Assembly: GCF_001619615.1 (NCBI RefSeq)
Contig: NZ_LQQP01000077.1
Span: 1 to 64,000 of the forward strand
Length of the DNA stretch: 64,000 bases
Direction of reading: 5' to 3'
Origin: Microbacterium sp. T32
GTDB taxonomy: Bacteria > Actinomycetota > Actinomycetes > Actinomycetales > Microbacteriaceae
The position numbers were made by a program, and so were the translations under genes. Positions 1 to 8,799 of the stretch are shown one piece after another (position 1 is the first letter of the stretch; each line of letters opens with the position of its first letter). The notes under the pieces were generated by a model. The model saw nothing but the letters and a program-made list of their open reading frames with translations. It had not been told where the DNA came from and made no database searches.

Positions 1-83
1 ACCTACTCGTCAGGTGTTTCCCCGCCGAGAAACGCCGCGGGTGAAGTTTCCCGAGTCCGCCCCCGCGCCCCTTCCTTAGCCCG

Positions 84-197
84 GCGAGACCTCGCTCAGG
101 ACGCCGCAAGCGCCCCCACGCGACCTCGCTCAGGGCGCCGCGAGCGCTCACGACCACGCGCCCTCGCTGAGGACGCCGCAAGCGCCCACGACCACGC
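84..197. repeat. Imperfect tandem repeat, three copies of about 38 bp
   Basis: Three degenerate copies built around CTCGCT-AGG-CGCCGC-AGCGC follow each other with a period near 38 bp, and a partial fourth copy (GACCTCGCGCC) follows. No gene is supported in the first 247 bases of the window. The run sits just past the 3' end of the DUF2461 gene. Its role is unknown. Confidence 0.6.
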
Positions 198-247
198 GAC
201 CTCGCGCCCCAGCTGCCCGGTCCAGCCGCCCCCGATGCGTATCCGCC

Positions 248-874
248 TCACGGCCAGGACTCGGCCTTGCCCACGTAAGTGCCACCCCACTCGATGAGCG
301 GCGCGACTGCGGTCCGGGCGGCGCGGATCGTCTCCGGCTCCGCATCGACGGGGAGCGTCGTCAGTGCGGCGTAATGCTTCAGCCGGAGCAACTCGATGCG
401 AGGGTGGTCGCGGTCGTATCCGCGCGGAGCAGTCTTCAGCGGCGGGCCCGCCATCTCGAAACCTTCGGCTTCGAGCCCATCGACGATCTCCTGCAACCGC
501 GCCGCCGCCTGCGGGGCCGCATCGATGGCCGTGCGGCCTCGGGCGAGCTGATCGCGGCTCGGGTCATAGATTCCCCCGCCGACCTGTAGGTGCTCGGCCG
601 TGAGGCTCAGATAGACACCGCCGACGGTGCCGGCCCACATGCTCGCGCTCGTCTTGTATGGCGACTTATCGGCGCTGAAACGCACGTCGCGGTTCGGTCG
701 CATCACCCGCCCGGGCCCGTGAATGCTTTCCGCTTCGGCCAGCAGATCTTCGAGCGGCTGCCGGACGAGTTCTTCGTACTCGCGTCGGTGGGCGTCGAAG
801 AACTGCTTGGTGTTGTCGTCGGCGAGGGCGCTCAAGAACTCGCTCGCGCCGACCGTGAACCCGGTGAACGTCAT
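248..874 (-). CDS. DUF2461 domain-containing protein
   Basis: This 208-residue protein matches the DUF2461 (TIGR02453-type) family over its whole length. Family hallmarks seen are the N-terminal FxxAHRREYEELVRQPL-like segment (about residues 25-45) and the RPNRDVRFSADKSPYKT region (about 60-77), followed by the aromatic GGVYLSL strand. The biochemical function of the family is not established. There is no signal peptide or membrane segment, so it should be cytoplasmic. The ATG at 874 is the only sensible start because the conserved N-terminal phenylalanine-rich segment begins right after it. It is transcribed alone, with no gene for about 450 bases upstream. Confidence 0.88.
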   Translation of the reverse strand: MTFTGFTVGASEFLSALADDNTKQFFDAHRREYEELVRQPLEDLLAEAESIHGPGRVMRPNRDVRFSADKSPYKTSASMWAGTVGGVYLSLTAEHLQVGGGIYDPSRDQLARGRTAIDAAPQAAARLQEIVDGLEAEGFEMAGPPLKTAPRGYDRDHPRIELLRLKHYAALTTLPVDAEPETIRAARTAVAPLIEWGGTYVGKAESWP

Positions 875-1329
875 GGAGATCTCCGTTTCGCCTGCGCGCC
901 AAACTAGCGACCGCGCGGGCCGCCCTCAACCATCCGCTATGCGACGCGAGGTATTCCCTCTGCGCGCTGTGCGCCGAGGCATCCGGCGTCCCGCAATGCC
1001 ACTGCGTACGCCCCGCGATGCGGCGGGAGGAGATTCCGGGAGCGGAGGATGGATGCCGGACCTCATGCCCTCCGCTCCCCGGATCTCCTCCGCTCGCCCG
1101 GCGCGCCGGCATCCGCCCGCACTGTCGAGCCCCGCGGACGCCTCAGCTCCCCGCACCCCCGCGAGCACACGCGCCGCCCGTGCCCGCGCGCGCCCCCGAA
1201 AACACCCCCGCCCCGTGGCATCCACACGACACCACGGGGCGGAAGCGGCCGCGTACGGGCTGCAGCGCCCGCGCGAAGAGACGCCCCGAACGGACTGCGG
1301 CACCCGCGCGACCAGACGCCGCGGACGGA
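875..1329. other. Intergenic region with one large hairpin
   Basis: No coding sequence is supported in these 455 bases. The only structure I see is the long inverted repeat at 1026-1091 (listed separately). The rest is GC-rich sequence leading into the 3' end of the oxidoreductase gene. Confidence 0.6.
1026..1091. repeat. Large intergenic hairpin (23-bp arms)
   Basis: The arms 1026-1048 (starting GGAGGAGATTCCGGG) and 1069-1091 (ending CCGGATCTCCTCC) are complementary at 21 of 23 positions and enclose a 20-nt loop containing GGATGCC. There is no T-run, so it is not a typical terminator. Arm length and loop resemble the other large intergenic hairpins in this window, although the sequence is unrelated. 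Confidence 0.75.
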
Positions 1330-2457
1330 CTACAGCGTCCGGGCGAAGGGGTCGAAGCCCTCCTCGAGCAGCGGCACGGGTGCCACGGTGCTGCCGATCT
1401 CGAGCGTCTGTCCCGAAGCCGACGACTCCTCGGCCGACAGCATCACATCGAGCACGTGGAAGCCGAGTTCGCCCGTGGCGACGTGCGGGCGGTCGGCGGC
1501 GATCGCGCGGGCCATGTCGAGCACGCCGAGTCCGCGACCGACGACGACGCCCTCGTTGGGGATCTCGATCCACTCCTGCTCGGTCTTCATGCCGTCGCGG
1601 AAGACGCCGAGTGGCTTAACGTACGCGATGCGACCCTCGAAGCGGTTCGGGTCGGCGAGCAGGATCGTGCCCTCGGACCCGTGGATCTCGACGACGCCGT
1701 GACGCTCGAGCGCGGAGTCGAAGCTCAGCAGGTGCGTGCCGTGTTGCCCCGCGGCGAACGACGTGAGCACCTGCACCGTCGACGGCACCTCGACCGGGAA
1801 CGTCTCGCCGGCGCGCGGGCCGGTCTGGATCGTCCGCTCGAGACGCGGGCGCGAGCCGCGCGCGGTGACCGCCGCGATGGGACCGAGCAGGCTCACGAGC
1901 GCCGAGAAGTAGTACGGCCCCATGTCGAGCAGGGGTCCCGCGCCGCGGGCGAAGAGGAACGCGGGATCCGGATGCCACAGGTCGGGGCCCTGCGTCTGGA
2001 ACGACGTCTGCACGAACAGCGGTTCGCCGATCACCCCGCCCTGGATCGCGCGCTTGGCGGTCTGAAAGGCGGGTCCGAGCAGCGTGTCGGGTGCCGAGCC
2101 GATGCGGACGCCCGCGGCATCCGCCTGTGCGAGGAGGGCGCGCGTCGCGTCGCGGTCGAGGCCGATGGGCTTCTCGGTCCACACGTGCTTGCCCGCGGCG
2201 ATCGCGGCGGACGACACCTCGACGTGCACCTGCGGGATCGTGAGGTTCACGACGAGGTCGACGTCGGGGTTCGACAGCACGTCGTCGGGCGTTCCCGCGA
2301 CGGCGACGCCGTGCTCGTCGGCCTTCGCGCGGGCGCGGTCGGGCAGCAGGTCGCCGACCGCGACGACGTTTACGTCGGGGAAGGACGTGAGGTTCTCGAG
2401 GTACGTCTGGCTGATGACGCCGGCGCCGATGACGCCGACTCCGAGGGGACGGGTCAT
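1330..2457 (-). CDS. Gfo/Idh/MocA family NAD(P)-dependent oxidoreductase
   Basis: This 375-residue protein has the N-terminal dinucleotide-binding start GVGVIGAGVISQTYLENL and, near residue 95, the family EKPIG motif with the substrate-binding lysine (TEKPIGLD). The C-terminal half is the alpha/beta sheet domain. Members oxidise or reduce sugars and inositols with NAD(P). The ATG at 2457 overlaps the TGA of the upstream TIM-barrel gene (ATGA), so the two are translationally coupled and probably work on the same sugar or polyol. Substrate cannot be assigned from sequence. Confidence 0.9.
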   Translation of the reverse strand: MTRPLGVGVIGAGVISQTYLENLTSFPDVNVVAVGDLLPDRARAKADEHGVAVAGTPDDVLSNPDVDLVVNLTIPQVHVEVSSAAIAAGKHVWTEKPIGLDRDATRALLAQADAAGVRIGSAPDTLLGPAFQTAKRAIQGGVIGEPLFVQTSFQTQGPDLWHPDPAFLFARGAGPLLDMGPYYFSALVSLLGPIAAVTARGSRPRLERTIQTGPRAGETFPVEVPSTVQVLTSFAAGQHGTHLLSFDSALERHGVVEIHGSEGTILLADPNRFEGRIAYVKPLGVFRDGMKTEQEWIEIPNEGVVVGRGLGVLDMARAIAADRPHVATGELGFHVLDVMLSAEESSASGQTLEIGSTVAPVPLLEEGFDPFARTL

Positions 2458-3284
2458 GCGACGAACCCGCCGTCCTTCAGGAACGCCAGGCTCGCGGCGA
2501 TGTCGGCGAACACGTCGCCGGGCGCGCGGTCGTACTCGATGACGGCGAACTGGATGCCGGTTCCCGCGCGCAGCGCTGCGGCGAGGGGCACGTCCGCGGT
2601 GCCGGCGTGACGCTGGTCGAGGCTCTCGGACGTGAAGTCGGCACTGCCGGGTCCCCACGGGTTGGTCCTCGGGACGACGCCGTCCTTCACATGCACCGCG
2701 GTGAGGCGGTCGCCGAGCTTCGCGACGAGCGCGGGAACGTCCTGGCCGCCGGTCAGCGCCCAGAAGAGGTCGAGCTCGAGCTGCACGCGCTCGTCGGTGA
2801 GCTCCACGAACCGCTCGTACGCCGTCTGACCGGCGAAGTCGGCCACGAACTCCTGCGCGTGGTTGTGGTAGCCGACGCTCAGGCCGAAGGTCGCGGCGAC
2901 GTCCGCGGCGCGGTTGAGACGCTCGGCGATGTCGGCCACGCCCTCCTCGGTGAGCCAGCGGTCGGGCGAGACGAACGGGTCGATGACCGTCCGGATGCCG
3001 ATCGTCGCGGCCGCCTCGAACACCACCTCGGGCGCGGGCGTGGGGATCGAGCCGTCCGGCGTCCACAGCTCATCGCTGAGCAGCGGGGCGTGGCCGGTGG
3101 GAGAGGCCAGGCCGCTGGCATCCAGGGCCGCCCGGATCTCCGCGGGACGGTCGACGAACGCGAACGCCTCGACGTTGCGGAGGCCGAGGGCGGCGAGCTT
3201 GTCGAGCGAACCCGACATGTCGGCCGAGAACTCGGATGCCAGCGTGTACAGCTGCACCGAGGCTTCGGGGAGGGAGGTGGTCAT
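2454..3284 (-). CDS. Sugar phosphate isomerase/epimerase family TIM-barrel protein
   Basis: This 276-residue protein has the pattern of the xylose-isomerase-like TIM barrel (AP_endonuc_2 fold): the SVQLYTLASEF start, a GYHNHAQEF metal-ligand strand near residue 140, ELDLFWALTGGQD near 173 and HVKDG near 198. Family members isomerise or epimerise sugars with a divalent metal. It is the first gene of a two-gene operon with the downstream oxidoreductase. Its promoter region faces a TetR regulator, with a perfect palindrome between them, so repression by that TetR protein is likely. Confidence 0.88.
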   Translation of the reverse strand: MTTSLPEASVQLYTLASEFSADMSGSLDKLAALGLRNVEAFAFVDRPAEIRAALDASGLASPTGHAPLLSDELWTPDGSIPTPAPEVVFEAAATIGIRTVIDPFVSPDRWLTEEGVADIAERLNRAADVAATFGLSVGYHNHAQEFVADFAGQTAYERFVELTDERVQLELDLFWALTGGQDVPALVAKLGDRLTAVHVKDGVVPRTNPWGPGSADFTSESLDQRHAGTADVPLAAALRAGTGIQFAVIEYDRAPGDVFADIAASLAFLKDGGFVA

Positions 3285-3338
3285 CGTCGTCCTTCTACTG
3301 ATCGTCGTCGAGGGGCCGAAGGGGCCGTGCCGCCACTC

Positions 3339-3358
3339 TAACCTCCACGTGGAGGTTA
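3339..3358. promoter_or_regulatory. Perfect 20-bp palindrome, candidate TetR operator
   Basis: TAACCTCCACGTGGAGGTTA reads identically on both strands. It lies between the divergently transcribed epimerase/oxidoreductase operon (start 3284) and the TetR gene (start 3392). Position, symmetry and length fit an operator bound by a TetR dimer that controls both directions. That the adjacent TetR protein binds it is inference. Confidence 0.8.
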
Positions 3359-3391
3359 CGCTAGCCCCGACGGATGCGAGAAGGTGGGCGG

Positions 3392-4000
3392 ATGAGCGAG
3401 GATGCCACGATCGGCCGACCCGGCCAGCGACGCCGCGGAGTCGAGCGACGGCAGGAGATCCTCGACCGCGCCATCGAGGTGTTCCGCCGCCGCGGTGCGG
3501 ACGGCACGTCGCTGCGCCGCATCGCCGAGTCGATCGGTGTCTCGCACGCCGCGCTCCTGCACTACTTCGACTCGCGCGAGCAGCTGCTCGTCGCGGTGTA
3601 CGACCACGCCGCCGCGAAGCAGGGCGAGGAGGAGGCCGCGCACCCCGCCGAGCCCGGCGTCGAGGGCATGATCGCCGCGGCGACCGCCAACGTCGAGGTA
3701 CCGGGGTTCGTGCAGCTCTATTCCACGCTCGTCGCCGCCGCGCTCGAGGTCGACAGCGGCGTCGGCAAGGACTACTTCACGTCCCGTTTCGAGCGGCTGC
3801 GCGCCGAGCTCGGTGAGACGTTTCGCGCGCAGCAGGCCGAGGGCCGTATCCGCGATGACGTGTCGGCCGACCACCTCGCGGCGCTGCTCATCGCGGCATC
3901 CGATGGTCTGCAGATTCAGTGGCTGCTCGACGCGTCGGTCGGTCTGAGCGACACCTTGCGGACGTTCGGGATGCTGCTGCAGGCGCCGCGCGACCGCTGA
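3392..4000 (+). CDS. TetR/AcrR family transcriptional regulator
   Basis: This 202-residue protein has an N-terminal TetR helix-turn-helix (about residues 20-65; TSLRRIAESIGVSHAALLHYF) and a divergent ligand-binding C-terminus. I chose the ATG at 3392 because AAGGTGG lies 7-11 bases upstream; an in-frame ATG at 3374 lacks such a site. The gene is divergent from the sugar epimerase/oxidoreductase operon, with a 20-bp palindrome at 3339-3358 between them. It most likely represses that operon and itself. The inducer is unknown. Confidence 0.9.
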   Translation: MSEDATIGRPGQRRRGVERRQEILDRAIEVFRRRGADGTSLRRIAESIGVSHAALLHYFDSREQLLVAVYDHAAAKQGEEEAAHPAEPGVEGMIAAATANVEVPGFVQLYSTLVAAALEVDSGVGKDYFTSRFERLRAELGETFRAQQAEGRIRDDVSADHLAALLIAASDGLQIQWLLDASVGLSDTLRTFGMLLQAPRDR

Positions 4001-4008
4001 ACCGCGGC

Positions 4009-4264
4009 GGGCGGCGTTCGGTGTCCCGTTTTGTGCAGGTTTTGGGGGCTGTGGCTGCACGAAGTGGGACATGCGGGCGGGGGGTGGGGTGCGGCGTTGG
4101 GTGGGCGGCGTTCGGTGTCCCGTTTTGTGCAGGTTTTGGGGGCTGTGGCTGCACGAAGTGGGACATGCGGCCGTGGGGTGAGGTGCGGCGTTGGGCGGGC
4201 GGCGTTCGGTGTCCCGTTTTGTGCAGGTTTTGGGGGCTGTGGCTGCACGAAGTGGGACATGCGG
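4009..4264. repeat. Three 94-bp tandem repeats, each holding a hairpin
   Basis: A 68-bp core is present three times without a mismatch at 4009-4076, 4103-4170 and 4197-4264. The cores are separated by two related 26-bp spacers, giving an exact 94-bp period. In each core, GTCCCGTTTTGTGCAG (first copy 4023-4038) pairs with CTGCACGAAGTGGGAC (4055-4070) at 13 of 16 positions around a G-rich loop. The array occupies the gap between the TetR gene and the acyltransferase; bases 4001-4403 hold no gene. No terminal T-run is present. Confidence 0.9.
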
Positions 4265-4403
4265 CCACCCTGAGGAAGCCTGGATGCCATCGCCCCCGCC
4301 CCGCGTCAAGCCCCGGCCTTCCCAGGCTTCTCCACATCACGAACGGGTAACGTTCCGGCGTCGGAGCGGGCCCGCGCCTCCGATGTGAGCGTTCCGGGAG
4401 GCG

Positions 4404-5570
4404 ATGACCATCAGTACGACCACGACGGCCCCCGACGTCGGCGTCCGCTCCTCGGCATCCGATCGCCCGCTCGCGGCCCGGCACCTGCCCTCGCTCACCG
4501 GCCTCCGCTGGCTCACGGCGATGCTCATCTTCGGCCACCACCTCATGGCCGTGGAGTACTTCGGCGGCCGCGCCGGCGACCTGTGGGGCTTCGTCTTCGA
4601 GGCCGGGAAGACCGGCGTGACCCTGTTCTTCATCCTCTCGGGGTTCGTGCTGGCGTGGGGGTACAAGCCCGCGCAGAGCGCCCGGTCCTTCTGGCTCCAC
4701 CGCGCGGCGCGCATCTATCCGCTGCACGTCGTCGGCGTGATGCTGGCGCTCGCCGTGGCCGCGACCCTCGTGCCCGAGATCCAGTCCCCGGGGGTCCTGC
4801 CCATCGGTGCGAATCTGCTGCTGATCAGCGGATGGTTTCCGGACTGGTGGCAGGCCGGCAACCCCGCGAGCTGGTCGCTGGTGTGCGAGGCGTTCTTCTA
4901 TCTCACCTTCCCGCTCGTGATCCGGATGGTCGCGGGACGGTCCGCGCGCGTGCTCTGGAGCGTCGCCGCCGCCGCGCTCGTACTCGTGGCCCTTGCCCCC
5001 GCGATCGCCGCAGGCTCGCCCGTGCCGATGTCGGCGGCATCCACTCCTCTCCTCCGCCTGCCGGAGTTCGTGCTCGGCGTCGTGCTCGCGCTGCTGATGA
5101 AGCAGACCGCGTGGCGGCCGGCGCCGCTGCGCTTCGCGGTGCCGCTCGCGGTGCTCGGATACGCGATGTCGGAGGCGCCGACGCTGCCAGGAACGGACGT
5201 CCACCCCGGCCTCGCCCTCACGGTCGGGGGCTTCGCGCTGCTCGTGGCGTCGCTCGCGTCGGCGGACGCGCACCGCTCCTCGACCTTCCTCGCGGGGCCC
5301 GCCTGGCAGGAACTCGGCCGCCTCTCGTTCGCGTTCTACCTCGTGCACCTGCTCGTGATCGCGTCGGTGTCGTCGGCGTGGCCCGACGGGCATCCGGAGC
5401 TGGACTGGCCGCGCGCGTTCGCGCTCGCCGCCCTCGCGTTCGCGATCTCGCTCGGCCTCGCGTGGGTGCTGCACCGCGGCGTCGAGATCCGGATGCAGCG
5501 CGTGCTGCTGCGCTTCGACCCGGATCGGCAACGATCGACCCTCGCTGCACGCGGTCGCCCGATCCACTGA
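4404..5570 (+). CDS. Acyltransferase family 3 (OafA/YrhL-like) membrane protein
   Basis: This 388-residue integral membrane protein starts with [20 protein letters not shown], carrying the family RxxA and catalytic-type histidine. It continues with [20 protein letters not shown] and an R-x10-R motif ([15 protein letters not shown]). About ten hydrophobic segments follow. Members O-acylate surface polysaccharides, peptidoglycan or small molecules; the acceptor here is unknown. GGGAGG at 4396-4401 is only two bases from the ATG, closer than usual, but no better start fits. It stands alone between the hairpin array and an SDR gene. Confidence 0.9.
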   Translation: MTISTTTTAPDVGVRSSASDRPLAARHLPSLTGLRWLTAMLIFGHHLMAVEYFGGRAGDLWGFVFEAGKTGVTLFFILSGFVLAWGYKPAQSARSFWLHRAARIYPLHVVGVMLALAVAATLVPEIQSPGVLPIGANLLLISGWFPDWWQAGNPASWSLVCEAFFYLTFPLVIRMVAGRSARVLWSVAAAALVLVALAPAIAAGSPVPMSAASTPLLRLPEFVLGVVLALLMKQTAWRPAPLRFAVPLAVLGYAMSEAPTLPGTDVHPGLALTVGGFALLVASLASADAHRSSTFLAGPAWQELGRLSFAFYLVHLLVIASVSSAWPDGHPELDWPRAFALAALAFAISLGLAWVLHRGVEIRMQRVLLRFDPDRQRSTLAARGRPIH

Positions 5571-5616
5571 TCGTCAGGTCCTGGATGCCGCGGAGCCACC
5601 GCCGCACAGTGGGAAC

Positions 5617-6552
5617 ATGCCTCGAAAGATCACTCTCGACCTCCCGAACCTCACCGGAAAGCGCGCCCTCCTCACCGGCGGCAGCGACGGCATGGGTCTG
5701 CACATCGCCACGCGCCTCGCCGCGGCCGGCGCGGAACTCCTCCTCCCGGTCCGCAACCGCAGGAAGGGCGAGGCCGCCGTCGCCACCATCCGTGCCGCCG
5801 CCCCGAACGCGACCATCACCCTGCACGATCTCGACCTCTCGTCGCTCGCGTCGGTCGCCGACCTCGGCGAGACGCTGAACGCGGCGGGCGCCCCGATCCA
5901 CCTGCTCATCAACAACGCCGGCGTCATGACTCCGCCCGACCGGCAGACCACGGCCGACGGCTTCGAACTGCAGTGGGGCACCAACCACCTCGGCCACGTC
6001 GCCCTGACCGCCCGGCTGCTGCCGCTGCTGCGGGCCGGCCGTGCCCGGGTCACCTCGCAGCTGAGCATCGCCGCGGCGGGCGGGAAGATCAACTGGGACG
6101 ACCTCAACTGGGAGCGCTCGTACGACGGGATGAGGGCCTACCGCCAGTCGAAGATCGCCTTCGGGCTCTGGGCGCTGGAGCTGCAGAAGCGCAGTGTCGC
6201 GGCAGGCTGGGGGATCACGAGCAACGTCTCCCACCCGGGCGTCGCCCCGACGAACCTGCTCGCCGCCCGTCCCGAGATCGGGCGCGCGGAAGCCGTGTCC
6301 GGCCGGCGCAGCATCGAACGGATGACGCGGCTCGGGTTGACGGGCACCGTCGAGTCCGCGGGGCTGCCGGCGCTGATGGCGGCGACCATGGGGCAGCCGG
6401 GGAAGCTGTACGGCCCGACCGGGCTGGGCCGTGTCGGCGGCAAGCCCGGGGAGCAGTCGATCTTCCGGCCGCTGCGCAACGCCGAGGAAGGCGTGCGGGT
6501 GTTCGACACCTCCGCTCGCCTCGTCGGGGTGTCCTTCTCGCTGGTGGAGTAG
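5617..6552 (+). CDS. SDR family NAD(P)-dependent oxidoreductase
   Basis: This 311-residue classical-type short-chain dehydrogenase has the nucleotide-binding motif TGGSDGMG (residues 20-27), the structural NNAG near 109 and the catalytic YRQSK (Y-x3-K) near 175 with an upstream serine in RVTSQLS. The closest subfamily by general look is the retinol-dehydrogenase/light-dependent-protochlorophyllide-reductase-like group. The substrate cannot be predicted. A second SDR-fold gene follows after about 50 bases but appears to have its own leaderless promoter. Confidence 0.9.
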   Translation: MPRKITLDLPNLTGKRALLTGGSDGMGLHIATRLAAAGAELLLPVRNRRKGEAAVATIRAAAPNATITLHDLDLSSLASVADLGETLNAAGAPIHLLINNAGVMTPPDRQTTADGFELQWGTNHLGHVALTARLLPLLRAGRARVTSQLSIAAAGGKINWDDLNWERSYDGMRAYRQSKIAFGLWALELQKRSVAAGWGITSNVSHPGVAPTNLLAARPEIGRAEAVSGRRSIERMTRLGLTGTVESAGLPALMAATMGQPGKLYGPTGLGRVGGKPGEQSIFRPLRNAEEGVRVFDTSARLVGVSFSLVE

Positions 6553-6594
6553 CGCCGCGGACCCGCCCGCGACGGCCTCCCAGCCGGGCCTCGG

Positions 6595-6600
6595 TACACT
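6595..6600 (+). promoter_or_regulatory. -10 element for a leaderless SDR transcript
   Basis: TACACT lies five bases before the GTG at 6606, so transcription should begin at or next to the start codon. There is no ribosome-binding site before that GTG, which fits leaderless translation as is common in actinobacteria. Confidence 0.5.
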
Positions 6601-6605
6601 CTCCC

Positions 6606-8093
6606 GTGCCCGAAACACTTCCGAGACCCGATCGCGAGGCCGGCCGCGTGGCATCCATCGATCCCCATGAGCTCGAGATCGCGCTGCGCGTGCTCGACGC
6701 GGCCTCCGCTCTCGACCCCGAGGACCCGGCCTACATCGCGCTGCGCCGCCAGACCGGGAAGCTCTACAAGGACGTCAAGCGGCAGTCGCGCAGGGAGAAG
6801 CGCCAGCGCATCGCCGACGCCGACAAGGCCGTGGTCGCTGCCACAGCGACCGGCGCGCCCGACCGCATCGACGACGAGACCCGCGGCATCCCGCTCGCGA
6901 CGCGCGTCGAGACGCCGTACGCCGGCGAGCTCCTCAAAGCCCGCAACTGCTACATCTGCAAAGAGCTGTACACGCTCGTCGACGCGTTCTACCACCAGCT
7001 GTGCCCCTCGTGCGCGGCGCTGAGCCACGCCAAGCGCGACGCCCGCACGGACCTCACCGGCAAGCGCGCGCTGCTCACCGGCGGGCGCGCCAAGATCGGC
7101 ATGTACATCGCGCTCCGGCTGCTGCGCGACGGCGCCCACACGACGATCACGACCCGCTTCCCGCGCGACGCCGTGCGCCGCTTCTCGTCGCTCCCCGACA
7201 GCGCGGACTGGCTGCACCGCCTCAAGATCGTCGGCATCGACCTGCGTGACCCCGCCCAGGTCATCGGGCTCGCCGAGTCGGTGGCATCCGATGGTCCGCT
7301 CGACATCCTCATCAACAACGCCGCGCAGACCGTGCGGCGCTCGCCGGGTGCGTACAAACCCCTGGTGGATGCCGAACTCTCGCCGCTCCCGGACGGGCCG
7401 CTGCCCGAGCTGGTCACCTTCGGCCACACCAACGACGCCCACCCGCTCGCGCTGGCGCAGTCGGTGTCGGCGCATCCGATCCTCGCGTCCGCCGCGCGCA
7501 CGGCCGAGGAGCTCACCGCCGAGGCGATGGCCGCGGGGTCGTCGTCGCTCGAGCGACTGGCCGCGGGCACCGCGATCGACGCGGGCGGACTGGTCCCCGA
7601 CGAGGACCGCATCAACAGCTGGACGCAGCACGTCGACCAGGTGGAGCCCCTCGAGATGCTCGAGGTGCAGCTGGCCAACATGACGGCGCCGTTCCTGCTC
7701 GTCAGTCGGCTGCGTCCCGCGATGGCGGCGTCGACGGCGCGGCGCAAGTACATCGTGAACGTCTCGGCGATGGAGGGCGTGTTCGGCCGCGGGTACAAGG
7801 GCCCCGGCCACCCGCACACCAACATGGCCAAGGCCGCGCTGAACATGCTCACGCGCACGAGCGCCCGCGAGATGTTCGAGTCCGACGGCATCCTGATGAC
7901 CGCCGTCGACACCGGCTGGATCACCGACGAACGCCCGCATTACACGAAGGTGCGTCTGGCCGAAGAAGGCTTCCACGCCCCGCTCGACCTCGTCGACGGC
8001 GCCGCCCGCGTCTACGACCCGATCGTGCGCGGCGAGGCCGGCGAAGACCTCTTCGGCATCTTCCTGAAGGACTACCGCAAGAGCTCCTGGTGA
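6606..8093 (+). CDS. Zinc-ribbon/SDR fusion protein lacking the catalytic Tyr
   Basis: This 495-residue protein has three parts. Residues 1-110 are charged and helical. A zinc ribbon follows with C115-x2-C118 and C133-x2-C136. A Rossmann SDR domain then has TGGRAKIG (158-165) and NNAA (237-240). About 110 extra residues are inserted between NNAA and the following helix. The catalytic serine is kept (S388, NVSAME), but the position four before the active-site lysine K409 is T405 instead of tyrosine. It may therefore not be a standard dehydrogenase. I prefer the GTG at 6606 because of the -10 box; GTG 6648, with GAGG upstream, is the alternative. Confidence 0.8.
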   Translation: MPETLPRPDREAGRVASIDPHELEIALRVLDAASALDPEDPAYIALRRQTGKLYKDVKRQSRREKRQRIADADKAVVAATATGAPDRIDDETRGIPLATRVETPYAGELLKARNCYICKELYTLVDAFYHQLCPSCAALSHAKRDARTDLTGKRALLTGGRAKIGMYIALRLLRDGAHTTITTRFPRDAVRRFSSLPDSADWLHRLKIVGIDLRDPAQVIGLAESVASDGPLDILINNAAQTVRRSPGAYKPLVDAELSPLPDGPLPELVTFGHTNDAHPLALAQSVSAHPILASAARTAEELTAEAMAAGSSSLERLAAGTAIDAGGLVPDEDRINSWTQHVDQVEPLEMLEVQLANMTAPFLLVSRLRPAMAASTARRKYIVNVSAMEGVFGRGYKGPGHPHTNMAKAALNMLTRTSAREMFESDGILMTAVDTGWITDERPHYTKVRLAEEGFHAPLDLVDGAARVYDPIVRGEAGEDLFGIFLKDYRKSSW

Positions 8094-8138
8094 GTGCGTG
8101 GGCGCTGCTCACGGGGGTCGCGGCGCCTGCCCGGTTGA

Positions 8139-8189
8139 GTGTCCAAGACACGCGGACGCTGCGCCGCGGCATCCGCGTGTTCTGGACAC
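8139..8189. repeat. TGTCCAAGACA-family hairpin, copy 1
   Basis: Arms 8139-8156 (GTGTCCAAGACACGCGGA) and 8172-8189 pair at 16 of 18 positions. The element is flanked by GTTGA on the left and CGAACG on the right. It lies in the gap between convergent genes. Confidence 0.85.
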
Positions 8190-8220
8190 CGAACGTCGGG
8201 GTGGCGCCGTGTGCGCGAGC

Positions 8221-8571
8221 TCAGCGCGCGGGGCGGAGCCGCCCGGCGTCGACCGGGAAGGCGACGTCGTAGTACAGCTGTGGTGCGCCGACGGCGCCGA
8301 AGTCGTCTTTCTTGACCCGGATGCCACCGACCGACACCTCGGCGATCCGTACCCGCAACCACGAGCCGTCGTCGAGGCGGAGGTCGAAGAGGTCAGCGAG
8401 GTACGTGATGCCGAGCTCGTCGAGCGTCTCCTCGGCCGTCAGCCAGTCGACCGGCTCGGTTCGGCGGCGTCCGAGCAGGTCGATCGCGACGAAGTCCTCG
8501 CCCGCGGGCTCGATCCAGCCGAGCAGTTCTCCGTCGCCCGCGCGGCGGTGTTCGATCCAGTCCTCACGCAC
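8221..8571 (-). CDS. Conserved hypothetical protein, 116 residues
   Basis: I do not recognise a named family. The protein is acidic and soluble, with alternating strand-like segments (GELLGWIEPAGEDFVAIDLL, SWLRVRIAEVSVGGIRVKK) that suggest a small beta-rich fold. There is no signal peptide. The GTG at 8571 (VREDWIEH) is chosen because the open frame upstream runs through one of the intergenic hairpin elements and is unlikely to be coding. Both flanks carry copies of the same hairpin family. It is transcribed alone. Confidence 0.7.
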   Translation of the reverse strand: MREDWIEHRRAGDGELLGWIEPAGEDFVAIDLLGRRRTEPVDWLTAEETLDELGITYLADLFDLRLDDGSWLRVRIAEVSVGGIRVKKDDFGAVGAPQLYYDVAFPVDAGRLRPAR

Positions 8572-8625
8572 CCGGTCAGCGTACGCGGATGCCGGGTCCC
8601 GACGCGCGCCGCTCGCTGTCGTTGA

Positions 8626-8675
8626 GTGTCCAAGACACGCGGACGTGTCGCGGGGGCATCCGCGTGTTCTGGACA
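8626..8675. repeat. TGTCCAAGACA-family hairpin, copy 2
   Basis: The left arm GTGTCCAAGACACGCGGA (8626-8643) pairs with 8659-8675 (TCCGCGTGTTCTGGACA). The left flank GTTGA is the same as in copy 1. Confidence 0.85.
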
Positions 8676-8712
8676 TGGAACGTGGGGGCGGCGCGGACTC
8701 CTCGCTCAGTGT

Positions 8713-8756
8713 CCAAGACACGCCGCTAGGCGTGGTCGTCACGCGGCGTGTCCTGG
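8713..8756. repeat. TGTCCAAGACA-family hairpin, copy 3 (variant)
   Basis: The left arm CCAAGACACGCCGC (8713-8726) pairs with GCGGCGTGTCCTGG (8743-8756) at 13 of 14 positions. The outer part of the arm has changed to GCCGC on the left and GCGGC on the right, so pairing is kept although the sequence differs from copies 1, 2 and 4. Confidence 0.8.
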
Positions 8757-8799
8757 TCGCTCGCCGGCGGGACGGCCGGTGCGCCCCTCACCGTGTTGA

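Noticed and set aside
4009..4264. CRISPR array
   Set aside because: The repeats are 68 bp with internal hairpins, there are only three, the spacers resemble each other, and no cas gene is near.
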